Source: Verrucomicrobiales bacterium (GTDB lineage: Bacteria; Verrucomicrobiota; Verrucomicrobiia; Verrucomicrobiales; DEV007). Taken from it: a stretch of 7,624 bases of DNA. Made by a program: the position numbers and the translations under genes. The notes under the pieces are model-generated. The model saw only the letters and a list, made by a program, of their open reading frames with translations. It was not told the DNA's origin and searched no databases. The stretch is from contig PAPL01000026.1 of NCBI GenBank assembly GCA_002708885.1, forward strand, positions 6,673-14,296, read 5' to 3'. Positions 1-5,983 of this stretch are shown piece by piece; the stretch's first letter is position 1; every line of letters begins with the position of its first letter.

Positions 1-443
1 CCCTTACGATCAAAATCTGACTGCTGGTTGACCAAAAATTTTCGCGCATTAAGAATAATTTCCTGATCCTTATCCTGACCAGCTTCGAGCAATGCCATCA
101 TACAAATGGATGTGTTATAAGATCCGAGCCCCTTACCATAAATGCCCCCGTCAAGCCTTACCTTAGTGCGGATAAATTCCAAAGCCTTCGAAACTGTCTT
201 AGGAATAGCAATTCCTTCACGGCCAGGATCACCCAGAATTGATTGGACGACAAGGCCCGTGACCGCTGGATACTGGTCCTCCCCCCAACGCCCATCCTCT
301 TGCTGATTCTTAACCAAAAAAGCAACTCCCTTGGACACTGCATGCTGAACTTCTCTTTTTAGCGATTCATTTCCCTGGGCCTGAGCAAAGGTGACCCCGC
401 CCAATGATACACTGACTGCAAACGTTGTTAGAATGTTTCTCAT
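1..443 (-). CDS. Secreted prenyltransferase/squalene-oxidase repeat protein (3' partial)
   Basis: The first 147 codons are present; the gene continues past the left edge. It starts at ATG 443-441. Residues 1-20 form a signal peptide with a hydrophobic stretch ending near TFAQAQ, so the product is probably exported. Two alpha/alpha repeats and the start of a third follow. The first (about 36-73) carries the QW-type motif QQEDGRWGE at 47-55. The second (about 84-123) has DGGIYGKGLGSYNTS at 98-112. The third begins near residue 131. This is the (alpha/alpha) barrel repeat of squalene-hopene cyclases and prenyltransferases. In secreted PVC-group proteins the fold is common without any terpene pathway, so a cyclase activity should not be assumed. 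The catalytic region is not in the window. The gene lies 27 nt downstream of the YdjY-domain gene on the same strand and is probably cotranscribed. No Shine-Dalgarno is visible. The family call is fairly sure; the function is unknown. Confidence 0.8.
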   Translation of the reverse strand, partial: MRNILTTFAVSVSLGGVTFAQAQGNESLKREVQHAVSKGVAFLVKNQQEDGRWGEDQYPAVTGLVVQSILGDPGREGIAIPKTVSKALEFIRTKVRLDGGIYGKGLGSYNTSICMMALLEAGQDKDQEIILNARKFLVNQQSDFDRK

Positions 444-470
444 GACTATCGATGTTATTGTTTTCAAAAA

Positions 471-1262
471 TTAAATTTTTTCCTTAATCGGTTTTTCTTC
501 TGATTCGGCTCCAATTCGCCGGTCGGCCGGAACTTTCACGTCCGGTAAAGGCCTGAATATCACTGTAACCTCAGTGTCAAGCGGTGGAACTTTCTCCACA
601 ATAGGAAACCACAATTCGTCATCATCGCTCCCGGGATTAAATGTATTGCAAAGAGACCCTTCAAATCGATAAATCGCGGCAATTGCCCCGTCCTCCGCAG
701 CAAGAAAATAACCATCCACGACTTTAGATCCTGTGTAGGTCCAACTGCCGGAACCGACAACCTTCTTTGTGTTCGCATTATGGACCCAATTACCAATCGG
801 CTCAGTCAATGACTTTCCGTCCTTTCCCTTATACTTTACAAGAATTTCCATTCTTCCCTTCCCGTCATCCTTGAGCACCCCTATCGGCTTACCGCTCTCA
901 TCAAACTTTCTGTATATTTGACGCTTCGACGGTTCCCACCTCAACAATTTCATTGCAATCTGAATTTCAAATGGTGTGACCTTTGTCGACAGAAGACTCT
1001 CATGCAACTTACCTCGAAACTCATCACAAATTGCAAACTCAAGGACCACCTCATTCTGATTCACTCTGCACGGAAACCACAGCTCCTTCGTCTTGGGATT
1101 AAATGAAAGCTTCCCGATCCTGTATTCCTCTTCTGAAATCTTAACCGGCTTAATGTCTTTTGGGGGCTTCGTTGGAGACTGGGCCTGACCAAAAACGGCA
1201 AGCTGGGTCATTGCCAAAAAAGCAAACCCAGACAAAAAAGAGACTAAAAGATCCCGTTTCAT
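471..1262 (-). CDS. Secreted YdjY-domain protein
   Basis: The 263-residue product starts at ATG 1262-1260 and stops at TAA 473-471. Residues 1-26 are a signal peptide: MKRD, then a hydrophobic core, then VFGQAQ. A Pro/Lys-rich linker runs to about residue 40. The rest resembles the YdjY domain of Planctomycetes and Verrucomicrobia. LWFPCRVNQNE (61-71) is followed by LHESLLSTKVTPFEIQIAM (86-104), then SGSWTYTGSK (171-180), a FLAAEDGAIAAIYR strand (186-199), and a final VTVIFRPLPDV segment (232-242). The HESLL block and the W-x-Y-T-G-S block are what I rely on. The molecular role of this family is not established, and no catalytic residues can be named. It heads a probable two-gene transcript with the repeat protein downstream. 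A TATAAT box lies about 40-50 nt upstream of the start. An AAGGAA at 1280-1275 is 12 nt from the ATG, which is too far to be a good ribosome binding site. Confidence 0.7.
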   Translation of the reverse strand: MKRDLLVSFLSGFAFLAMTQLAVFGQAQSPTKPPKDIKPVKISEEEYRIGKLSFNPKTKELWFPCRVNQNEVVLEFAICDEFRGKLHESLLSTKVTPFEIQIAMKLLRWEPSKRQIYRKFDESGKPIGVLKDDGKGRMEILVKYKGKDGKSLTEPIGNWVHNANTKKVVGSGSWTYTGSKVVDGYFLAAEDGAIAAIYRFEGSLCNTFNPGSDDDELWFPIVEKVPPLDTEVTVIFRPLPDVKVPADRRIGAESEEKPIKEKI

Positions 1263-1304
1263 CTGATTAATCTATTCCTTATGAGGCTTAGTTCCAGAGG
1301 ATTC

Positions 1305-1310
1305 ATTATA
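1305..1310 (-). promoter_or_regulatory. Candidate -10 box for YdjY-domain gene
   Basis: The minus strand reads a perfect TATAAT here, 42 nt upstream of the ATG at 1262. That would give a 5' leader of roughly 35 nt. No good -35 is seen: 17 nt upstream the minus strand reads TACTTT. The assignment rests on the -10 and the position only. Confidence 0.35.
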
Positions 1311-1335
1311 AAATGGTAAAGGAAACAAAAGTACC

Positions 1336-1431
1336 ATGAGAAACAATGAACGTTTCGGAATCCGGTCACTGAAAATTATCCTCATATTACTTTTCTTCAG
1401 TATAATAACCCGGCCAATTAAATTTTATTAG
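1336..1431 (+). CDS. Possible 31-residue single-pass membrane microprotein
   Basis: The ORF begins at ATG 1336-1338 and ends at TAG 1429-1431. It has a basic N-terminus (MRNNERFGIRSLK) followed by a hydrophobic stretch of about 11 residues (IILILLFFSII) and a short basic tail (TRPIKFY). This is the pattern of a small inner-membrane peptide. AAAGGAAA at 1318-1325 could serve as a Shine-Dalgarno but is about 11 nt from the ATG. An 8-codon ORF (ATG 1313, TGA 1337-1339) ends overlapping its start in an ATGA arrangement. I do not recognise a family. It sits between divergent promoters and overlaps the plus-strand TATAAT, so it may be a chance ORF in AT-rich DNA. Confidence 0.2.
   Translation: MRNNERFGIRSLKIILILLFFSIITRPIKFY
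1401..1406 (+). promoter_or_regulatory. Candidate -10 box for sulfatase operon
   Basis: A perfect TATAAT on the plus strand lies 135 nt before the sulfatase ATG, implying a leader of about 130 nt. No TTGACA-like element is present 16-18 nt upstream. In this AT-rich region a chance match is possible. Confidence 0.25.
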
Positions 1432-1541
1432 GCTCCTTTAATTATTCCGATCCCGTACACACTCATTTTTTGCAATAAATGCATAGATCATCGTGATTTG
1501 AATGGTTAGACTCCAGTCATAGCCAATCCCTCAAAGCAAAA

Positions 1542-3071
1542 ATGAAATTATATACTCTTCTCCTCACGTTAGCACTCGCGGGCACAGCATTTGCAAAAAG
1601 ACCGAATATTCTTTTCATCTTCACAGATGATCACGGATACCAGGCAATCAGCGCTTACGGATCAAATCGAAACAAAACCCCAAACATTGACCGCATCGCC
1701 TCGGAGGGAGTGCGTTTCGAAAATTGTTTCGTGACCAACTCAATTTGCGGACCGAGCCGAGCCGTCATCCTCACAGGAAAGCACAGCCACATCAATGGTT
1801 TCATGACAAATGGTAACCGGTTCAACGGAGAGCAGCAAACCTTTCCAAAGCTCCTACAGAAGAAAGGTTACCAAACAGCCATTTTCGGAAAGTGGCACCT
1901 CAAGAGTGATCCAACGGGCTTTGATATTTGGAAAGTCCTTCTCGGGCAGGGGCCCTATTACAACCCGCCAATGAAAAGTGTGGAGGGCACTAAAAAAATT
2001 GAAGGCTACACCACAGATATCATTACTGATCTTTCCCTCGAATGGCTCAAAGAAGGTAGAGACAAGGACAAGCCATTCATGCTCATGTGCCAGCACAAGG
2101 CACCTCACCGGAACTGGCAGCCTGGACCCGACCACCTGAACTTATACGATGACATTGAAATGCCTTACCCTGAAACTTTCTGGGACGATTATAAGGGAAG
2201 AACAATAGCCGCATCGACTCAGGCCATGACCGTTGCAAATCACCTCTCCGCAAATGATCTGAAACTCAATCAACCCAGGAACCTTACCAGCGCCCAATTA
2301 CAGACATGGAACGCTGCTTATGAACCAAAGAACAAGGCATTCAAAGAAGCTAAACTCGAAGGGAAAGAAAGGATCAAATGGCAGTACCAGAGATACGTAA
2401 AGGATTATCTGCGTTGCGTCGCTAGCGTGGATGACAACATCGGAAGGATCCTTAAGTACCTTGACCAGAGCGGTCTGGCGGAAAACACGGTAGTCATCTA
2501 CTCATCCGATCAGGGATGGTACCTCGGTGAACACGGATGGTACGATAAACGGTGGATGTATGAAGAGAGCTTCAAGACACCGCTCGTCGCACGTTGGCCG
2601 GGAAAAATAAAACCAGGAACAGTCAATAGAGACTTTGTATCCAATCTGGACTTTGCTCAAACGTTTCTCGACATTGCCGGGGTAAAAGAAATCCCAGAGC
2701 CGATGCAGGGAAGATCACTTGTCCCGGTCTTTGAAGGCAATACACCCGAGGATTGGAGAAAAAACTTTTACTATCATTATTACGAATTCCCTGGAGCCCA
2801 CTCTGTCAGAAGACATTATGGAATCAGAACAGAAAAATATAAGCTCATTCATTTTTATAACGTTAAAGCCTGGGAACTGTTCGATCTCCAAAAGGACCCT
2901 AACGAACTGAATAGCGTATATGCTGACGAAAAATATGCTGGCACGGTCAAGTCACTCAAAGAGGAACTCACAAAACTGAGAACACTATACAAGGTTCCCG
3001 AAGACACTCGCCCCGTGAAGAGGGCTCCTAAAAAGCCCAGACCAAAAAAACAACAAAACAATAAAAAGTAA
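1542..3071 (+). CDS. Secreted type I (S1) formylglycine sulfatase
   Basis: A 509-residue arylsulfatase-superfamily enzyme that hydrolyses sulfate esters, probably on a polysaccharide or glycosaminoglycan. A signal peptide (1-18, cut after TAFA) sends it to the periplasm or surface. Metal-binding Asp29-Asp30 lie in FIFTDDHGY. The sulfatase signature is CGPSR (69-73); Cys69 is the residue expected to be oxidised to formylglycine. GKWHL (116-120) supplies the conserved Lys and His. HKAPHRNW (185-192) and SSDQGWYLGEHGW (321-333) with Lys336 complete the active site. Length and the C-terminal LIHFYNVKAWELFDLQKDP block are normal for the family. The APHRNW block recalls N-acetylglucosamine-6-sulfatase-like subfamilies (SulfAtlas S1_11 or close), but the substrate is inferred only. 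Residues 488-509 form a Lys/Pro/Gln-rich tail beyond the conserved fold. There is no Shine-Dalgarno; the ATG is chosen for the signal peptide. No formylglycine-generating enzyme or anSME gene is in view. Confidence 0.95.
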   Translation: MKLYTLLLTLALAGTAFAKRPNILFIFTDDHGYQAISAYGSNRNKTPNIDRIASEGVRFENCFVTNSICGPSRAVILTGKHSHINGFMTNGNRFNGEQQTFPKLLQKKGYQTAIFGKWHLKSDPTGFDIWKVLLGQGPYYNPPMKSVEGTKKIEGYTTDIITDLSLEWLKEGRDKDKPFMLMCQHKAPHRNWQPGPDHLNLYDDIEMPYPETFWDDYKGRTIAASTQAMTVANHLSANDLKLNQPRNLTSAQLQTWNAAYEPKNKAFKEAKLEGKERIKWQYQRYVKDYLRCVASVDDNIGRILKYLDQSGLAENTVVIYSSDQGWYLGEHGWYDKRWMYEESFKTPLVARWPGKIKPGTVNRDFVSNLDFAQTFLDIAGVKEIPEPMQGRSLVPVFEGNTPEDWRKNFYYHYYEFPGAHSVRRHYGIRTEKYKLIHFYNVKAWELFDLQKDPNELNSVYADEKYAGTVKSLKEELTKLRTLYKVPEDTRPVKRAPKKPRPKKQQNNKK

Positions 3072-3073
3072 CG

Positions 3074-4540
3074 GTGAGGCACTTGCCCACTATTTTCGCG
3101 CTCGTTCTCCTCTCCCCTTTCGCGGCGGCAGAAGAAGATGAGATACGCTTTAACCCCCCTCATCAGGGATCTTATCTGGGAATTCGGATCAATGAAGTCA
3201 GGAACGGATTAAGGGTCGACGAAGTGCTCGCGGGAGGAGCCGCGGAAAGGACAGGAATAGAGAAAGACGACATCATTGTCAGAGTCGGAGACTGGCGATT
3301 CAATCAGGGAGTCACTCTGATCGAACACCTAAAAAAACTCAAACCAGATCCGACCATTGTGCAAGTTTTGAGAGAAGGTTCTGAACTGGATCTTCGGGCT
3401 GAACTTGACCCTCTAATGGTCCGTGACGCAAAAGAAATAAACAGTATCATTTCCAGGAACAGACTATTCAAAGAAGGCCTCTCAGAAATGGCAGCTGACG
3501 GACAGACTCTTGAGGACAGACTCACGAAGGCCGTGAGGGAAAACACAAACCGTGAGGGGACTTATGAGGAAATGAACAGGATAATCGGCAAGTTCAGAAT
3601 ATCACACACCGCAATCCTCACTCCATGGGTATCCGAGAATCTCTTTGGTGAAGGAGATCACTTTCATCTCGGAGCATTTTTCCAAAAATTGGAATCAAAT
3701 AATCAGCAAAGATATTTCATAAGATCCATGATGCATGGATCACCGGCGCGTGATTCAGGCCTCCTCATAGGAGACGAAATAATTTCAGTTAACGGAACCA
3801 AATTCAGTGAATCCCCACGAAAAACAATCGCAGGTTATGAGGCTCATCGGGAAATTTACACGACTCAGGTCAATCGTAACGAAACGATCACTGTCGGTTT
3901 CAGGAGAACAAAGAACGGTCCGGCACAAACAGTCAAAATGACCGCGGACAGATCCTTGAGCGGGCCTGACTCTGTCAGGAAAAGCATTCGAATTATCCCA
4001 ATAGAAAAAGGGAACAGCATCGGCTACATCCATCTATGGAATTTCATGACCCGAGAAACCGCCTCAATACTGAGAAATGCTCTGAACAAAGAACTGCGGA
4101 AATCAAAGGCATTGACCATTGATCTCAGAGGAAGAGGAGGAAAAGTCATGGTCATCAACATGATTGCCAAGACCCTGAAGAATGAAAAACGCCCAGTTGC
4201 CCTTCTCATTGATAGAGAAGCACGAAGTGCAAAGGAAATGCTTGCTCATCGGCTCCAGGGAATGTCTCACGTGACACTAGTTGGGGAAAAATCAGCCGGT
4301 GCAGTTCTCCCCGCTGTTTTTTTTGATCTGCCGGGCGGCGCAAAACTGATGATACCCAATCAGCGCGGCGATTCAGAAATCCTTCCTTTCATGAAAAATC
4401 AGAAACTAGAAGGGCGAGGAGCCATTCCTGATGTTAAAGTACTATTCGACCTTCCCTTCAGGGCAGGCACTGACCCTATCCTGAACGAAGCAGTCGAGGT
4501 ACTGAAAAGACAACTATCAGGGGACCTTCTCAGAATATAA
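3074..4540 (+). CDS. Secreted double-PDZ S41-peptidase-like protein
   Basis: The 488-residue product is read from GTG 3074-3076, only 2 nt after the sulfatase stop, so translation is probably coupled. Residues 1-19 are a signal peptide. PDZ1 spans about 33-110 (SYLGIRINEV, then GGAAERTGIEKDDIIVRVG). A helical linker follows (113-172), then an S41-type FRISHTAILTP element (174-184). PDZ2 spans about 198-291 (GSPARDSGLLIGDEIISVNG). The S41 core spans about 305-460, with IDLRGRGG at 349-356, the nucleophile region EARSAKEML (382-390), LVGEKSAGA (402-410) and LEGRGAIPDVKV (445-456). Ser385 aligns with the catalytic Ser of CtpA/Prc proteases. The position 25 residues later, where those enzymes have the general-base Lys, is Ala410. 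It may therefore use another mechanism, as in the GxTaGa-type S41 branches, or be a non-catalytic peptide-binding protein. It is the likely operon partner of the sulfatase. No Shine-Dalgarno is obvious. Confidence 0.85.
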   Translation: MRHLPTIFALVLLSPFAAAEEDEIRFNPPHQGSYLGIRINEVRNGLRVDEVLAGGAAERTGIEKDDIIVRVGDWRFNQGVTLIEHLKKLKPDPTIVQVLREGSELDLRAELDPLMVRDAKEINSIISRNRLFKEGLSEMAADGQTLEDRLTKAVRENTNREGTYEEMNRIIGKFRISHTAILTPWVSENLFGEGDHFHLGAFFQKLESNNQQRYFIRSMMHGSPARDSGLLIGDEIISVNGTKFSESPRKTIAGYEAHREIYTTQVNRNETITVGFRRTKNGPAQTVKMTADRSLSGPDSVRKSIRIIPIEKGNSIGYIHLWNFMTRETASILRNALNKELRKSKALTIDLRGRGGKVMVINMIAKTLKNEKRPVALLIDREARSAKEMLAHRLQGMSHVTLVGEKSAGAVLPAVFFDLPGGAKLMIPNQRGDSEILPFMKNQKLEGRGAIPDVKVLFDLPFRAGTDPILNEAVEVLKRQLSGDLLRI

Positions 4541-4563
4541 AACTATCGGTGGTAAGGTTCCCC
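4520..4563. terminator. Candidate bidirectional terminator at convergent junction
   Basis: GGGGACCTT (4520-4528) can pair with AAGGTTCCCC (4554-4563). This gives 9 base pairs with one bulged T around a 25-nt loop. The centre falls exactly on the 2-nt gap between the stop codons of the S41-like gene and rlmH. Each arm lies inside a coding region. There is no clean U-tract: the minus-strand side continues into TTGTCTTTT, and the plus-strand side has none. The fit of position is striking, but efficiency as an intrinsic terminator is doubtful. Confidence 0.35.
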
Positions 4564-4983
4564 GCGCTTCAATGTCTGAACCCTGTATATCTGTTCAACG
4601 GCAGCGACAAGAGCCAACTCATGCTGAAGCGTGAGCCGTCCAAATGAAATTAACAGGTCAGCAGCACTACGAACTGCGTCATCATGCCCTTCGGCTCCCC
4701 CAATAAGAACGGCCACCGCTTTGCAAGTCCCATCCATTTCAAGCGAACTTACCTTTTTGCACAATTGCTCAGTGTCAATGAATTCACCACGCTCGTCAAA
4801 AACAATCCTATAAGCACCTTCACTTGCCCTCATTAGCCGTTCGCCCTCCTCCTTAGATGAACCGTTCTTGACCGTAATTAAATCGGCGTTGCAGTACCGT
4901 CGGAGCCTTTTTAGATATTCTTCAATCCCTATCCTCGCGTATTTCAGGGAAGGCTTTCCAACAACAACAAATTTCCACTTCAT
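4543..4983 (-). CDS. rlmH: 23S rRNA (pseudouridine1915-N3)-methyltransferase RlmH
   Basis: The 146-residue product is a SPOUT-class methyltransferase. It uses S-adenosylmethionine to methylate N3 of pseudouridine 1915 in helix 69 of 23S rRNA, on assembled ribosomes. Length matches the family (about 155 residues). Visible hallmarks are the N-terminal KWKFVVVGK strand, the SAM-loop motif IGGAEGH (94-100) and the C-terminal block LTLQHELALVAAVEQIYR (117-134). The family's terminal YHR is at 144-146. The usual Pro-His-x-x-x-Arg version of the C-terminal block is here Gln-His-Glu-Leu-Ala-Leu, a lineage variant rather than a loss of the fold. The ATG (4983-4981) overlaps the upstream channel gene's TGA as ATGA. 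A GAAAGGA Shine-Dalgarno (4997-4991) ends 7 nt before it, so it can be translated independently or by coupling. It is the last gene of the minus-strand series. Confidence 0.97.
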   Translation of the reverse strand: MKWKFVVVGKPSLKYARIGIEEYLKRLRRYCNADLITVKNGSSKEEGERLMRASEGAYRIVFDERGEFIDTEQLCKKVSSLEMDGTCKAVAVLIGGAEGHDDAVRSAADLLISFGRLTLQHELALVAAVEQIYRVQTLKRGEPYHR

Positions 4984-5903
4984 TTATTTTTCCTTTCACT
5001 GGAAGAAGTATTAGCCAGTCTATTTTTCAATGACCTGACCTGATCTTCGAGCCTACCCATCTCCTCAATCAGTGCACTGTAATCTCCGAGCCTAGAACCC
5101 GATCCCTTATCATCTTTGTTGATCTTTGAGGTTTCCTCCTGCGCCTCCTGCATCCCTGTCATAATGACACCTATGAAAAGATTGAGCATTATCATTGTTC
5201 CAAAGAGCACAAAAGACACATGAAATATCACTGAGGTAATCAGCGAACCTTGAGGTTTAATGTCTGGATAATTAACCATTTCCGCGACCTCATAGCCATA
5301 CTTATCCGCTCCATACATGTTAATGTACATGATATCGGTCCAGTCCTCCAGAGTCACGACCCTGAACAAAGACAACATAGAATCACCGAGAGTCGCATAA
5401 TGCTTTGGATCATTTTCTCCAAAGAGCATCACTCCAAGAACTGCATAAATATAGAAAAGTATGACAAGAAGAATTGTCACGTAAAACATAGAAGGAATAC
5501 TCCTCAATAAAGCCACTACAAGAAGCTGAAGCCTCGGAACAATACTCAGTAACCTGAGAACACGTAAGACACGCGCAAGCCGGAGAACTGCAACATATTC
5601 GGCCTCGAAGGGCATGAAGCATACGACAACAATTATGAAATCAAAAACGTTCCAACCGTCCTTAAAATAATTGGCCGGACGCGGGCAATGAGACAGAATT
5701 TTCAGCAATGCCTCAAACGCAAAAATGTACAAAACTACAGAATCCAAGAAATGGATCAGGGGCCCGTGCCTGTCCATAATGGATTTCGATGTCTCCATTC
5801 CCACAAGAACCGCTGCCAAGAGAATAATAAAAATTACTGTGCATGTGAACTGCTTTGACTCGACCAAAGATATGAGTCTTGGAAAGGATCCTGTTCTTTT
5901 CAT
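4980..5903 (-). CDS. Bacterial voltage-gated cation channel (NaChBac/BacNav type)
   Basis: A 307-residue ion-transport (PF00520) protein with one six-helix unit, so the pore should be a homotetramer in the inner membrane. S1 is about 19-36 and S2 about 52-70. S3 (about 84-98) follows the NVFDFIIVVV pattern. S4 (104-124) carries Arg108, 111, 114 and 117 at every third residue, plus Arg124: a canonical voltage sensor. S5 is about 138-160. The pore helix and filter read RVVTLEDWTD (181-190). S6 is about 221-250 with NLFIGVI at 241-247, as in NaChBac. A C-terminal tail (about 274-296) has coiled-coil spacing, matching the tetramerisation bundle of BacNav channels. The filter differs from the sodium-selective TLESW type and is more acidic, which suggests calcium or mixed selectivity. 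About 20 extra residues lie between filter and S6. The gene follows the DoxX-like gene by 80 nt and overlaps rlmH by 4 nt. An in-frame TAA just upstream fixes the ATG as the first possible start. Confidence 0.93.
   Translation of the reverse strand: MKRTGSFPRLISLVESKQFTCTVIFIILLAAVLVGMETSKSIMDRHGPLIHFLDSVVLYIFAFEALLKILSHCPRPANYFKDGWNVFDFIIVVVCFMPFEAEYVAVLRLARVLRVLRLLSIVPRLQLLVVALLRSIPSMFYVTILLVILFYIYAVLGVMLFGENDPKHYATLGDSMLSLFRVVTLEDWTDIMYINMYGADKYGYEVAEMVNYPDIKPQGSLITSVIFHVSFVLFGTMIMLNLFIGVIMTGMQEAQEETSKINKDDKGSGSRLGDYSALIEEMGRLEDQVRSLKNRLANTSSSERKNK
5334..5354 (-). other. Channel selectivity filter TLEDWTD
   Basis: These seven codons encode Thr184 to Asp190. In NaChBac and NavAb the corresponding residues are TLESWAS and TLESWSM. 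Published engineering of NaChBac (LESWAS to LDDWAD) and of NavAb (CavAb, TLDDWSD or TLDDWSN) produced calcium selectivity. This natural filter keeps Glu186 but has Asp at both positions 187 and 190. Confidence 0.85.
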
Positions 5904-5983
5904 TAGAATGAATTAATACAATTCCTATTCCCTAATCAAGTACTGATACACGCGTAAGGACCGGAACTGAGAACCAACGCAAT
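5904..5983 (-). promoter_or_regulatory. Spacer before channel gene, weak promoter candidate
   Basis: This 80-nt gap is long enough for an internal promoter. On the minus strand a TTGATT (5939-5934) stands about 15 nt before a TATTAA stretch, a poor match that would leave only a very short leader. AGGAAT (5926-5921) is 17 nt from the ATG, too far for a normal ribosome binding site. I see no hairpin terminator here. Confidence 0.15.

Larger units (their letters stand above)
1263..1541. promoter_or_regulatory. Divergent intergenic promoter region
   Basis: This 279-nt AT-rich region separates the divergent YdjY-domain gene and the sulfatase gene, so it must hold the promoters of both transcripts unless they are read from further away. 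I see a TATAAT on each strand (1305-1310 minus, 1401-1406 plus). Neither has a convincing TTGACA-like -35 at the usual distance. The Bacteroidetes-type TAnnTTTG box was not found. A 31-codon ORF (1336-1431) lies inside and may be chance. No riboswitch, tRNA or strong hairpin is evident. Confidence 0.55.

Noticed and set aside
158..343. 61-residue ORF within the left-edge gene
   Set aside because: The overlapping frame encodes a signal peptide and QW-type repeats of a recognisable family that starts at 443; this ORF shows no family features.
1416..1443. AATTAAA ... TTTAATT inverted repeat in the divergent region
   Set aside because: Only seven A/T pairs around a 14-nt loop; too unstable to be called a terminator or operator without other support.
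2855..3163. 102-residue antisense ORF across the sulfatase/S41 junction
   Set aside because: It is opposite two well-supported genes, is low-complexity in Ser and Phe, and is explained as a shadow of the Lys-rich tail coding region.
3723..3741. Perfect 8-bp inverted repeat GATCCATG / CATGGATC with a 3-nt centre
   Set aside because: It encodes the conserved PDZ2 region (SMMHGSPA) of the S41-like gene and is short; it is most likely chance plus codon constraint rather than a regulatory site.
5410..5622. ORF overlapping the channel gene in another frame
   Set aside because: It shares the strand with the channel S3-S5 coding region but has no recognisable domain; the channel frame has clear family motifs throughout.
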